DNA of 64,000 bases, taken from positions 4,464,001-4,528,000 of the forward strand of contig CP085831.1 in NCBI GenBank assembly GCA_020809705.1. Reading direction: 5' to 3'. Below the pieces are notes generated by a model. That model saw only the letters and a list, made by a program, of their open reading frames with translations, did not search any database and was not told where the DNA came from. How positions within the stretch are numbered: position 1 is the first letter of the stretch; the number at the start of each line of letters is the position of its first letter. A program made the translations under genes and the position numbers. The DNA comes from Calonectria ilicicola (lineage: Eukaryota; Ascomycota; Sordariomycetes; Hypocreales; Nectriaceae). Shown here in pieces: positions 41,603 to 54,251 of this stretch.

Positions 41603-42711
41603 TCACAGTCTCTCTGTAGACAATTCCTGCTCTACCTTTTCACTTCCTCCAGTAGCAACTGTCTCCGATGTTTCCTCAGGATCAGCCTTAGCCTTGGAGG
41701 TACGAAACCGGAATCCAGCCTCGTTCCACCGATGCTCAAAGCCATATGCCGGATGACAAACGGTCAAGCTTATACATGCTAGTATAACCATGACTCCATC
41801 GAGAATCATGAATTCAACTTCTCTGTTGGCAAGTTTGCCCGCAAACCCCTCGCTCAGCTCGACGGAACGAAAGACGGTTCGAATAAACAAACAGGCCGTT
41901 GCGCCAAATAGTGCTATCCGGGTTGTTAGTTTTCTAAGAATATACCATGTTACATTCCTAATACATACCGAACAGGAACACTTTAAATCTTTTGCTGTTC
42001 ACAAGATCGATAAATGCGGGATTGCGCAAGTCTGGGTTCTTTTTCACCCGCCAAAAGAACTCTAGACTGCAGGCTGAGAATGCAAACAGGCAAGCAACCT
42101 GAATGGAGAGGCCTGCGACGAGAATGTTCGTTCCCACATCGATCTACAATTGCACGATCATCAGTATAATTTGCCAAGAGTCATTGGATCGTGACGCCAA
42201 GAGATCTTTCTAGTACCATGTATTGATTGGTCAGAGGCGTAGATGCAGCGATGCCTCCGCCGACGGCCTGAACAACAAGACTGACGATATCGCATCCCAC
42301 GAAAAAGGTGGTGTACGAACGAGGCTTGATTCGACTAATGGCCTCCCCGTGGACCACGACAATCCGCCCTAGCGTCAGGTAGATTCCGGCAGCGATGAAG
42401 ACAGGCCCGATGGTCAAAGTGATGAGGTACCACAAGAAATAGTCTCGACTGAAGGGGTTCCCATTAAGAAGCACCCGAGCAACGTAGCCAACGGTCTCTG
42501 TCAACAAACCAAGGCACATAGTGATCATAAAACCTCTAATTTTGTGTCTAATACCCAGGTAAAGTTGAGAGATTCCTAGTACGGCCATGATGGCCAAGAA
42601 AATGGCATTTCCGGGCACACTCGGCCGGTAGTGAATGTAGCCCCATTGTTCCACAGAGCATGTGTCCAGGGTGCAGACGAAACCTTCAATGTAGCCTTCG
42701 GGGGCCGACAT
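41603..42711 (-). CDS. RTA1-like seven-TM membrane protein (3 exons)
   Basis: Minus-strand exons are 42,711-42,217, 42,143-41,969 and 41,913-41,603, with introns of 73 and 55 nt. They give 326 residues. The family pattern is clear: an N-terminal extracellular segment with Cys, then about seven hydrophobic helices. Landmarks include YRPSVPGNAIFLAIMAVLGI, GGGIAASTPLTNQYM-IDVGTNILVAGLSIQV across the first splice, and FIRTVFRSVELSEGF followed by NREVEFMILDGVMVILACI. RTA1/RSB1-type proteins sit in the plasma or vacuolar membrane and are linked to lipid translocation and resistance to toxic lipid-like compounds. The gene is divergent from the PKS, so self-protection or transport of a lipid-like polyketide is plausible. 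The first donor (GTACTA) is slightly off consensus but gives an intact family-consistent junction. The last ~50 residues are polar and Glu/Thr-rich. Confidence 0.92.
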
Positions 42712-44076
42712 CTTGAGCCGAGTTTCTGGAAATGCGGGGATTTGGGTAGAGAAGAGAAATTAGCTGGAATGAAAGAGATTTATCTCCTGATAGCCCGTAT
42801 TTAAGACCATCAATAATATGTCAAGAGTCAAACACTTGATGAAGCAACGACATTGCTGGATTTGAAATTGGCGCAAAGAGTTTGTTGGGTCCTTTGGTTG
42901 CTTCATTGTTGGTCAAAATGCTCGGTGCTATGTTGGGTCGCAGTCAAGTCTGAGACACACGTCTGAGTGCTCTTCTTCGGCTGGCTTCCCTTGATTCCGG
43001 CCGTGCAATCCAGAGGTGCATCGGTATCCATGTCAGCCGGATCAGAGTTAGTGCTTGAGCCGCCGTTGGTCGCGCGGCTAATTTGGCTAAATCAACCCGC
43101 CCCACACTTCGTAGAGATCGGATCATTTCCCTGGGGCCGTGTTCGGTAAGCGAAGCTGAAGACATGGGGCTCTGTGGTGGAGGGACGTGGGAGACATGGG
43201 GCCTCAAAGAACCCAGCCTATGGGGTGCTTTACCGAATCAAATCTGTGATGAAGAGTGAATGGTGGAGCGGCGCACCCCTTAGATCCGTTTTAACTTGAC
43301 GTAGCGCCCGCCGTATAGCTTGCCGTCGCCTCTTCCTCCTCCTGCCATAAGCCATACCTACGCTGCGCCGCCCGGCTGAGGCATCTGCTTGTCCACTCAC
43401 GAACACCATCATAGACGAAACCTGCGCATCAACCACCCTGTGAGAGTCGGTGGCGTTGCGATTGGGGGCGGATTTCGAGAGTTGTAGGGTACGACATGGT
43501 TCGGAATTTTCGGGATCAACCTGCAGCAGTAATACTATCTATCGTCTTGAAGGATTCACGACATCCTTCACAACATGGATACGTCGTCCGACTACTGGAT
43601 CGCGAATATTGTCATATCCTAATATGAATCTTACTGCTTATCAGCACGTTCGCCTTACAAGGCACAATAGGCGTCTAAGCTGGCGGATCCTTCGTCCGTA
43701 TCCCATCAACTCGATTGCTCCTGAATGCTGACGCGTCGGCCATAGCGGCTTCATTTCATGTAGGCGGGAATTAACTATCCGACAGGAATTGTCGGTCCTG
43801 ATTCCACCCGGCACGCGCTTGCCTTTCTTGTCCGTGGGGTCGAGCTGGAGTTGACAGTGAATATTGAGATTTCCACTGTTGTGAAATATCGAGGCAGTGT
43901 CGAGAGGGAGATAGTCTCAAGTTTTTATTAAACAGCCATTTTCTCATTCAAAAATCTTCTTTCGTAGCATTTTATCGTTCAACGAAATTAAGGGATCAAT
44001 AATCCTGGCCCGCTGTTGTCTTAATTCTTAAACATATTTCTAAAAGCCTCTCGGAAGTGTTTACTTGATTTCAAAC
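42712..44076. promoter_or_regulatory. Divergent promoter region of RTA1-like gene and PKS
   Basis: This 1.36 kb region separates the two start codons. It is moderately GC-rich around 42,960-43,480 and AT-rich close to the PKS start. Short frames (for example 43,450-43,731) show no domain, signal peptide or intron pattern. No binding motif could be assigned. It is long enough to hide a small gene, but I find none. Confidence 0.5.
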
Positions 44077-47000
44077 ATGGCCGAGTCAAGCCCCAGTCCA
44101 ATTGCCATTATTGGCATGGCATGTCGCCTACCAGGTGGTTCAGACAACCCGGACAAACTCTGGGACATGCTTTCTGAGGGACGGAGTGGATGGCGTGAGA
44201 TTCCCGAAGACAGATGGAGCAAAGATTCGTTCTATCATCCAGATCCCGAGGCCAAGGAAGCCGTCAACTTCAAAGGCCTATACTTCCTAGACCAGGATAT
44301 CACTGCTTTTGATGCACGGTTTTTCAATATCCACCCTCACGAAGCTCACTGCCTTGATCCTCAGCAGCGGATTCTGCTGGAGACAACATATGAAGCGCTT
44401 GAGAATGCTGGACAGACTATTGCAGGAATCAAAGGGTCTGACACCTCTGTCCACGTCGGTGCCTACGCTACGGAGTAAGTTATTCCTTTCCATGCTGCAT
44501 AAGAGCAAGTTATGTGATTGAGCGAGAAGGCCCCTGTCTCTCCACCTGGCGACTTTAAGCTAACATGTGCGCTCGCAGCTTTGAACGTATGGGTTACAAG
44601 GATATGGCAAGGACCCCAAAGGCCCACATGATCGGTACCGGAATTGCCATTCTATCTAACAGGATATCCTATGTCTTTGACCTCAAGGGTCCATCCAGCA
44701 CAGTGGACACTGGGTGTTCAGGGAGCATGGTTGCCTTGCACCAAGCATGCCATGGACTCCGAGCAAGGGAATCAAAAATGGCCATTGTGGCCGGCACCCA
44801 ATTGGTCCTAACCCCTGATCAAATCATTCCAATGAGCAGTGTCGGGTAGGTAAACACGTGATTGGAAACTCGTGCATGAGCTAACTACATTCTCTTAGAA
44901 TGACAAATCCGGATGGTAAATGTTACGTCTTTGACAGCCGCGGGACTGGATACGCAAGAGGCGAGGGTGTTGTCAGTTTTATTCTAAAGCGTCTTGATGA
45001 TGCTCTGACAGATGGAGACAAAGTACATGCTGTCATCAGAAGCTCTGGCTTGAACCAGGATGGCAAGACAGCGGGACTCACGCTCCCAAACCCTGTCTCC
45101 CAAGCAAGTCTTATTAGACAAGTATACAGAAATGCCGGCCTTGATCCAGCAGATACTTCATATGTTGAGGCGCATGGAACAGGAACCCAAGCTGGTATGC
45201 ATCTATTTGTTTTGTGGACTTGAAGGACAGACACTGAATAATTTACAGGCGATAGCGCAGAAATATCCTCTATTGCGGAAGTTTTCTGCCCCAACGGGCA
45301 ACGTGAGGGTGATTTCTACGTTGGCTCTATTAAATCAAACATCGGCCACCTGGAAGCCTCAAGTGGTGTCGCAGGGTTACTAAAGGCAATCCTGATTTTG
45401 AAGCATGGAGTCATCCCACCAAATGTTGACTTTATCGAGCCGAAACCTACGTTGCACCTGGAGGAGCGAAATATTAAGGTATGGATCAGGAAGGATATCT
45501 CTAAACATTTGTACTGTTACTAATATTTTACCACAAAGATTGCGACCGAAATGGTTCCTCTTCCCTCATCTAGTGGTCCCCGGCGCGTGTCTGTCAACTC
45601 TTTTGGTTATGGTGGGACCAACGCGCATGTAATTCTGGAAGCTCCTTATACTTTCCAGAAGACAGCAGAAGCCCTGGTCTCTATCGCATCAAATGGTACT
45701 AATGGCCATGTTGAAGAGGCAACTCAGTCTATTAAAGAAGAGACTTCCTATGACCCCGCAATTAATGGTAGTAATGGTAACCCGAGAACTAACGGAGCCA
45801 ACGGAAACCATGTTACAAATGGAACCAATGGTCATCACAACACGAATGGGACCAACGGCCACCATAATACGAATGGAACCAATGGCTCTCATGAGACTAA
45901 CGGAACAAATGGAACAAATGGCACCAATGGAGTCAATGGAAACCATACTGACAATGACCTCAAAAACACGGAGAATGATGATGTGCAACCTGGTGGAGAC
46001 AATAAAACTAACGGAAACAACGGAGCCAGCGAAAATCAATCAGTGTCTGACCCTGTTGATGCCAAGAACGATGTTGTACAAAGCCCTGAACTGTTCGTCT
46101 TATCGGCTCGGTCTGAGGCTTCATTGCAAACTATGGTGTCCAATGTCCAACAATGGCTCTCTTCTCATAAAGATCTCTCTTCTTTCTCCAACCTTGCTTA
46201 CACTCTTTCGACACGTCGATCAGAGATGCACTTCCGCTTCAGTGTGGCTGCAGCTAGCCATGACCAGCTCATTACCCTCCTTGACCAGAAGCCCCGCATT
46301 ACTAGAGTTGCTCCTAGTTTCCGTTCCGTTTTTCTCTTTACGGGTCAAGGAGCGCAGTGGCATGCCATGGGTCGGGAGCTTACAATGGGTCAACCAGTTT
46401 TCAGAGAGTCCATGCTCAAGTCAGACGGAATCCTGAAAGAGCTCGGGGCTGAATGGAGTTTGATCGATGAACTTTCCAAAGACGAGAAGACGTCCCGAGT
46501 TGGGCAGGCTGAGATCTCCCAGCCGTCAACCACGGCCATACAAATCGCCTTGGTAGACCTCCTCAAGAGCTTCCACGTATTTCCTAATTACGTCCTCGGT
46601 CACAGCAGCGGCGAAATAGCTGCAGGCTATGCTGCAGAAGCACTGGATCATGAGACAGCGCTCGAGATATCATATAGGCGAGGTTTCATGTCGCAGGCAT
46701 GTGCACGTGTAATCTCGAACCGAGGCGCTATGATGGCTGTTGGCCTGGGCGAGCACGATGTGCAGAAATACATTGACCAGACGAGGACGGGACTGATCTG
46801 CGTTGCTTGTGTCAACTCCCCTGTCAGCACAACGATTTCTGGTGACGAGTCTGCCATCGACGAGTTGAAACAAATTCTTGATGAGGAGTCCATCTTCAAT
46901 CGCAAGTTGAAGGTAGATACGGCTTATCACTCCCATCATATGAAGAAGGTCGCGTCCGAGTACTTTGAGTCCATCGCGCACATCAAGACACAGACCCCAA

Positions 47001-50000
47001 ATCCTGCCGTTAAATTCTACTCCTCCGTACTGGTTGCAGAAAAGACGGGTGATTTTGATGCGCAATACTGGGTTGACAACCTGGTGTCACCCGTTCGTTT
47101 TGGCAACGCTCTGGAGCTTCTTTGTCGCACAGAACTTGCGCCTATTGAGCCTGCACCGTTAACTCTCTTCACAGAAGTTGGCCCGCATGGTGCTTTGGCT
47201 GGTCCTGTTAGGCAGACTATCAAGGGTCTTAACTTGGCTAGCTTCAAATCCAACTACCTTTCGACGCTGGTGCGGGGTCGTGATGCAGTCATCAGCCTTC
47301 TTGAAACAGCAGGCAAGTTATTTGAGTTTGGCTATCCAGTCTCGTTGCAGGCAGCACTTAGCGAACAACAAACAAAACCAGTTTTGGTGGATGACCTTGC
47401 CCCATACCCTTGGGACCACTCTACCAGCTATCTCTATGAGTCAAACCTCAGCAAGCAGCATCGCTTCCGCGCGCACCCGCCCCATGATCTCTTGGGTTTA
47501 CGAGTCGCCGGAACTACTGTTCAGGAGCCTACTTGGCGCAACTTTCTTGGAGTTGATAGTCTTCCATGGTTGAGCGATCATGTTGTCGATGGCTTCGCAA
47601 TCTATCCCGCCTCAGCTTATCTTTGCATGGCCATAGAGGCAGTGCGACAAATAAGTGTCGATAGGCGGGTCCAAGGCACCATTTCTCAAGTCCATCTGAA
47701 GAACATCACATTCTCCAAGTCAATCATAATTCCCGAGCGGCGTACAGATGGGCTGACGTCCGATGTCGAAGTTCTCCTTACGTTGAGGCCTGCTAAACAT
47801 TTAGCCGATCGCACGTGGGAGACATTCCGGATCATGGCTCTTTCTCCGGAGGATGAGTGGCACCAACACTGCTCCGGCGATATTATGGTTGATTGGGTGT
47901 CGAAAGAGGACGAGGTGGAGGGTGTCCGTGAAGAGAACATGACAATCTCGAGCCGCCTCAAGCACCTCCAGGACATTATAGATGCTTGTGATACAAATTA
48001 TAGTGGTCAGGATCTCTACAAGGATTTTGTAGAGAACGGCAATGTGTATGGACCTACATTTACAGGTGTCCAGTCAGCACAGATTGGCCCGCAGGCTGGT
48101 ATCGCTGAGATTCGCATCCCCGATGTGGAGAGCGTGATGCCTCGAAAACACCAGCAGCCGCATGTCATTCACCCCGCTTCTCTCGATGCCGTCTTTCAGC
48201 TGGGAATTCCCTTGTACCGGAGAAGCATTGGAAATGGTCCTGTGATGCCCACAAGCATAGACGAGTTGACCATCAATTGTAACCTCAGCAGTAAACCCAA
48301 CACCAAATGGCTCACAGCGACCACAATGAGCCAAACAGGTTTCAGATTTGCCCGAATGGAGATCATGGTGTTTGAAGAAACAGCTGAAGGTGCACCCCCG
48401 GTGCCAGTCATTAATATTCGCGGTGGAGCTCTTCGAGGAATTGGCGAGGCGCCAGTTGACGCAAGCACACTTCCATTCAACCGCAAGGCGAGCTACGCTC
48501 TCAAATGGCAGCCGGATATCGATCTTCTCCCACCCCAGGCCCTGAGTGAACGGCCACAGCTGGTCGAATATCTTGAGCTTTTAGCCTTCAAGCAACCACA
48601 TATGAAGATTTTAGAAGTGGGAGCTGGAGCTAGAGGTGGAGTGGCACTGGAATTGATCCAAGCACTTGATCGTCCCGAAGGCCTATTGCTTGACCGATAT
48701 TATTACACTGACCCGCAGAATGGCGCCTTAGAGGAAGGAAAGAAATTGCTTCAAAAGTGGTCAGATCGAGTCGATGCCAAGATTCTTGATATTTACAAGG
48801 ATCCAATTCAGCAAGGATTTGTAGAAGGCACTTTTGATCTCATCATTGCCCCAACCGCGTTCCACGCGACAGGCCCGACAGATGACAGCCTTGCTAACTT
48901 GCGAAAGCTACTGAAGCCTCATGGACGATTAGTTCTCGGTGTATTGCCAATTCAAAACGGGCATGATGAGATTACTCACTTGTCGTCAGATGACGACTGG
49001 CGTGCACGCCTTGAACAGCACGGCTTTCAAACTGTGAAATCTGATCAAATTGGCCTTGCTGCAGGAAGCTCGCTCATTCTGGCCAGAGCCATTGGACCAC
49101 AGTCCACTTTGCAAGATGATTTCCCCCCAGTTCGTATTATCTGCGAGTCTCAGTCAAGCGAGGAGTTCAAGTCTCTGGTTGATGCGTTAACCGCACGGAT
49201 AACCAGCCATGGATTTTCCTGCTCTTCAGGGGACCTGCCATCCGAGCCAGTTGATTCGGAATCAATCTATATTGTTGTCGATAACGCAGAGAATCCCACT
49301 CTTGGTTCACCGACCGCCGAAAAGTTCAGTCAAATTGTCTCGCTCGTTACCAAGGCCAAGAATCTGCTCTGGATGGGCTGTCAAGGAAGCGGGGCAGACA
49401 TTCAAAATCCGAGCAAGGGCATGATAAATGGCCTCGCTAGAGTCGTGCGACGAGAAAATGCGGGAATCCGATTGGTCACTGTCAATGTACAAGAAGATGT
49501 CATGTCCAGCCCGACAACCCTCATTTCTTCCTTCTGGGATATCTTTACCAGGTCGTTTGCCACCCCGATCGACGCGACATCATCGGATGAAGATGAGTAC
49601 GTTTTCATGGGAGGGCAGCTTCTCATCCCCAGAGTTCATGCTGATGCAAAGTTCAACGATTGGATGAAGAGGGCTATCTATACCCAAGATATGGCAACAG
49701 GACGTTTCCAACAACCAGACCGGCCACTCAAGTTGGAAGTCGAGACACCAGGACTGCTTAGCAGTCTCCGGTTTATGGATGACGACATACCCTTGAAGCC
49801 TTTGGGACCGTTTGAGATAGAGCTTGAGGCCAAAGCCTACGGTGTCAATTTCAAAGACGTCTTCATCGCCATGGGACAGATGGTACCCGGCGTCACCATG
49901 GCAGGCGAGTGTTCCGGCAATGTTCGAAGGGTAGGCTCTGCTCTCCTGAACCAGTTTAGCGTTGGGGATCGCGTTTGTGGCATATTCGCCGAGCCTTTTT

Positions 50001-53000
50001 CAAGTTACCCACGGATCAACGGAACCTTCAGCTCTCACCTGCCAGAGTCAATGCCTTACTCTGTCGGCGCGTCGATCCCTGTCATCTTCTGCACAGCGTA
50101 CCACTGCATCGTCGAAGTGGCTCGTCTTCAGCCTGGTCAGACTATTCTAATTCATGCCGCTTCCGGTGGTGTCGGTCAGGCAGCCATCCAGCTCGCTCAG
50201 AATATTGGAACCGAAATCTTCTGTACCGTGGGTAGCAGTGCGAAACGCCAGTTGCTTATCGATACATTCAACATTCCGCCAAGCCACATCTTCTCGTCCA
50301 GGCTCCGAACGTTTAAACAGGGCATCATGCGACTTACTGAAAACAAGGGTGTCGACTGTGTACTGAACTCGTTGTCGGGTGAATCGCTTCATGACTCGTT
50401 TGCTGTTCTTGCCCCTTTGGGCACCTTTGTTGAGATTGGAAAATCCGATATATATCGGAAGAATGAAATCAGCATGGTTCCTTTCGACAATAGTGTCACC
50501 TTTGCTGCAGTGGATCTCACAGTCTTGGCTCGACTGAAACCAGTCAAAATGAGAGAGACGCTCGACAAAGTCTTGTCTATGTTCGAGGATGGTGCTCTAC
50601 AACCTGTTGCGCCAATAACAACCATGCCCATGGCCAACATTGAGGAGGCCTTCCGTCTGATCCAATCCAGAAAACACACTGGTAAAGTCGTTCTTGTTTG
50701 CGACGATGCGTTGCCAGTAAAGTTGACCGTGGCACGCCCACAGCCTCCGCGACTAGAAAAGAATGGAACCTATCTTATCTCTGGAGGTCTTGGGGACCTT
50801 GGGAGAAGAATTGCAAAGCTCTTGGCTACTCGTGGTGCAGGACACGTGGTGACCCTATCGCGGCGAAAGCTCGAAAAAACAGATCGGTTGGCCTTTGAAG
50901 CGGAACTGCGTGCTCTAGGAGCGGAGCTACACATTATCGGCTGTGATGTGACTGATGAGGAGTCAGTAAGATTAGCCGCTGCAGAGTGTTCTGCAAATCT
51001 TCCCCAAGTCCGAGGTATCATCCACGCAGGAATGGTTCTAAGAGTATGCTCCCTTCTTAAACTCTACCATGTTACTGTTTTACTAACGTTATCCACAGGA
51101 TCATCCTTTCGAAATCATGTCTCACGACGACTACATGACAGCTATCAAGCCTAAGGTCCAAGGAACCCGGAACCTTGATAACGCTTTTGGAGTTTCTGAT
51201 TCCCTCGACTTCTTTATTATGCTATCATCCGTGACTGCCATTCTTGGAAAGTCTGGGCAGTCCAACTACGCAGTCGGCAACGCTTTTCAGGATGCTTTCG
51301 CTCACAGCAAACAGACATCAAAGTGCAGATATGTAGCTATGAATCTGGGTGTGGTCGATGGCTCATTGGCAATCACGTCGCTGCCTACTGTACAACAGGA
51401 TGCCATGAGACGGGGATCAGTTCTCATGTCATTTGAAGAGGTCTTTACGGTTTTGAGTTACGCAATGAGCCCACAAGCAGATCAAGATGGACTCCACCAA
51501 ATGATTCTTGGGTTTGACAGAGAGTCGATGGAGGCAGTCCACGATGAGGCCGCCCTAGCCAATCCAATGTTCAGCCAAATTCCTTACCTGGAGGAGAAGG
51601 GGGAAACAGCAAAGGAGGCCTCCACCGACATTGGCAAGCTCCTTCAACAAGCGACTACACTCGAGGAAGCCGAAAGTATTGTCGTTCGTGGAATTTGCGA
51701 GCGATTCGCCATGTTCACTGCCTGTCCAGTGGAAGATATTAGTCCGGACGTTTCCATGGAAACATTTGGTCTCGATTCTCTTGTCGCTATAGAGTTGAAA
51801 AACTTCCTTGTGCGAACCTTCCAGACGACACTTCAGACATCAGAAGTCATCGATGCTCCTAATATCGCGATTTTAGCCAAGACTATTACTCACAGGTCCA
51901 AATTGGTCTCTCTCGACACTGAAGCGGCTGTACCGCAAAAGGAAGAGACCAGCGTCGTCGAGAAAGACGTGAAAACGAAAACTGAGAGCGGAACTACAGT
52001 TGCTAATCACGACTTCCACTGCTGTAAAGCGTCCAAGACTCTGAATAAGCTACCCCTTGTGGAGTTTGATATAATGCTTGACGAATATCTCGAAAAGTCA
52101 AGAATGTTCTTCACCCCAGAAGAATTTGAGACTGTGGAGAGGGATGTAGCAGACTTCAGGCAACCGGGCAGCCTGGGTCGCAAGTACTATGATTGCCTCT
52201 ACGAGAAAGCTCATGATCCCAAGATAGAGAATTGGCAGGAGAATTACTTCCTACAAAGCATGTACCTTCAGAGACGCATGCCGCTCGCGCCATTCAACAA
52301 CTTCATGGCATTCCACCCACTCGGAGAGATGGGCCATACCCAAGCAGAGCGGGCAGCAATGATTGCCAGCATTGCTTTCCAGTGCAAGCAAGATCTCGAG
52401 GCAGACCGATGGGATCCCATGGTGTACATGTTCACAGCCAACTGTACCGACCTCTGGCAGCACATCTTTAACACGGCTCGTTTGCCCGGTGTGCCCTTTG
52501 ATCGGATGGCAAAATTCCCTGGTAATGACTATATGGCGGTGCTCCACCGTGGACATATCTTCAAGGTTATGCTGAAGGATGGAGAGAAGAATGTGTCTGT
52601 CGAAACGCTAACCAAGATGTTCAATTCTCTTTTAAGTCGCGAAGGCATTGAAGACAATTGGACAAGTATTCTTTGCACTGACGATCGTACTTCTTGGGCA
52701 GAGGTAAGTTTATCACTGTTCACCTGTCCAAGATTGTTGCTTTGTAATAGTACTGACGGCTTGACACAACAGAGTCGTAAGGCTCTCATAGAGCTTGATG
52801 TGACAAACAAAGAAACCATAGATATGGTTGAAGCTGCAGCTTTCCTTGTTTGTCTTGACGAAACAGAACCTATCACCGCAGAAGATCGGATCAGGGATAT
52901 GATGATGCTCGACGGGTTCAACCGCTGGGTTGACAAGTCTATAGCTTTTGTGGTCTGTAAAAACGCGACTTCCGGGACATATGTCGAGCATACTTGCATT

Positions 53001-53942
53001 GATGTGAGTCTTACTGCTCTTTTGTCTTGATTATTCCAGAACTAATCACAATCCATGATAGGCAATGACTCTGTTTGTGATGCAAACTGCCATTGTTAAA
53101 GGCATACTGACCTACAAGCCGGAGCGCCATGTTAACGGACACACAAATGGCGTTGTTGATGTGCCTAAAGAATTCTCGCTCAAGACAACACCAGCTTTAG
53201 ATGATCGCATCCGCCACGTGCGGCAACGATTCCAAGAAGATATTACAAAATTCGGATACAGAGACGTTGTCCTCGCCGAGTTCGGAAAGGACATCTTACT
53301 TGATCGCCATCTTCCCATCAAAGGTATATACGATGTCATGGGTTTGCTTGCCAACTATTACTACTACGGCTACAACGCCCAATCCTGGGAGGCAGTCTCC
53401 ATGTCACACTACCATAAAGGCCGACCAGATATCGTTCAAGTCAACACCCCTATCACTGCGCGCTTCTGCACTGTCGCAGATGATGAGAGTCTACCAGCGC
53501 GTGAAAGGTTTGACTTGATGGTCGAAGCTGCAAACGCCAGGAACCAAACCATCAAGGATGCATTTATGGGTCGTGTTTACCAGCGCACATTCAGAGCGCT
53601 TGAGATTTGCGCAGATGAGGCCGGAGAAGTGCCCGATCTCTTCAAGAACCCGCTTTATGAGCAGACCGTGGAGCCGGACCAAATGTTCTCGAATACGGAC
53701 GGACTTTCTCCCGAGTCCTGCTTCATCATGCAGAATCCCAAGAGGTTTTGGATGACGTACTATGTTACTGATTCAGGGTAAGAATTAATCTTCTCCAAAT
53801 ATATGTTATCAGAGATACTAATGGCTATTGTGTTTCTAGCGCCCATTTCTCTGTTGTTACTGGAAAGGAAGAGGTGATTGCATGGTCAGACTGTTTACAG
53901 CGCGCCTCGTTGGTGATGAAGAAATTGATAGATGCAGCATGA
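44077..53942 (+). CDS. Highly reducing PKS with C-terminal carnitine acyltransferase domain
   Basis: Nine exons: 44,077-44,474; 44,579-44,845; 44,899-45,194; 45,249-45,478; 45,539-51,043; 51,099-52,703; 52,773-53,003; 53,062-53,777; 53,840-53,942. The product is 3,116 residues. Domains: KS ~9-430 (Cys179 in DTGCSGS, His314, His354); an Asn/Gly-rich linker 449-560; AT ~660-975 (Ser753 in GHSSGE); DH ~1,040-1,375 (His1078, Asp1280); a short degenerate methyltransferase ~1,410-1,590 (EVGAGARGG); ER ~1,800-2,120; KR ~2,140-2,320 (Ser2276, Tyr2289); ACP ~2,425-2,500 (Ser2459 in LDSL); a choline/carnitine acyltransferase domain ~2,540-3,116 with His2840 and Asp2844 in HTCID. It should build a reduced, unmethylated chain and release it by acyl transfer to an alcohol, as shown for the similarly organised Trichoderma virens Tv6-931. 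All catalytic residues except those of the MT look intact. Start: ATG in aaacATGg directly before the KS. Confidence 0.96.
45809..45916 (+). repeat. Coding minisatellite in the PKS KS-AT linker
   Basis: Four tandem 27-nt units encode nine-residue repeats of the form H-x-T-N-G-T-N-G-x. They sit within a longer Asn/Gly/Thr-rich stretch (about 45,690-46,035). It is a flexible linker between KS and AT. Repeat number may vary between strains by slippage. Confidence 0.8.
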
Positions 53943-54251
53943 GATGTATTTTGTTTATACTAGATTTTTCACGGCATATATTGAAGCTTACTGCAGCATT
54001 TCTTTTATTTATTCAGAATGATTTTAGTTATGGATTTTTGATGTTTTATTGAAAACAAAATTTTTCGATAGGCTTAGTGGCCAGACCAAGATGTATCATC
54101 ATTCGCGTCATAAAATTGCCCATCCTCTTTGCCGTCTCCTTATTTACATGATGGCAAATCAACCACTACAAGACCCCACCGAATTTACGGACATGAACAG
54201 AAAAGTCATATGGATAAAGTATCATTTCTTACTCGAGGTTCTAAAATATGT
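53943..54251. other. Convergent intergenic region
   Basis: The PKS and the minus-strand exporter end facing each other. No gene is seen. Confidence 0.6.

Noticed and set aside
43450..43731. 93-codon open frame between RTA1-like gene and PKS
   Set aside because: No signal peptide, domain, intron pattern or coding-like composition; probably chance in a GC-richer stretch.
44690..44730. KS active-site motif DTGCSGS instead of the textbook DTACSSS
   Set aside because: This variant is common in fungal highly reducing PKSs and the Cys-His-His set is complete, so it is not a defect.
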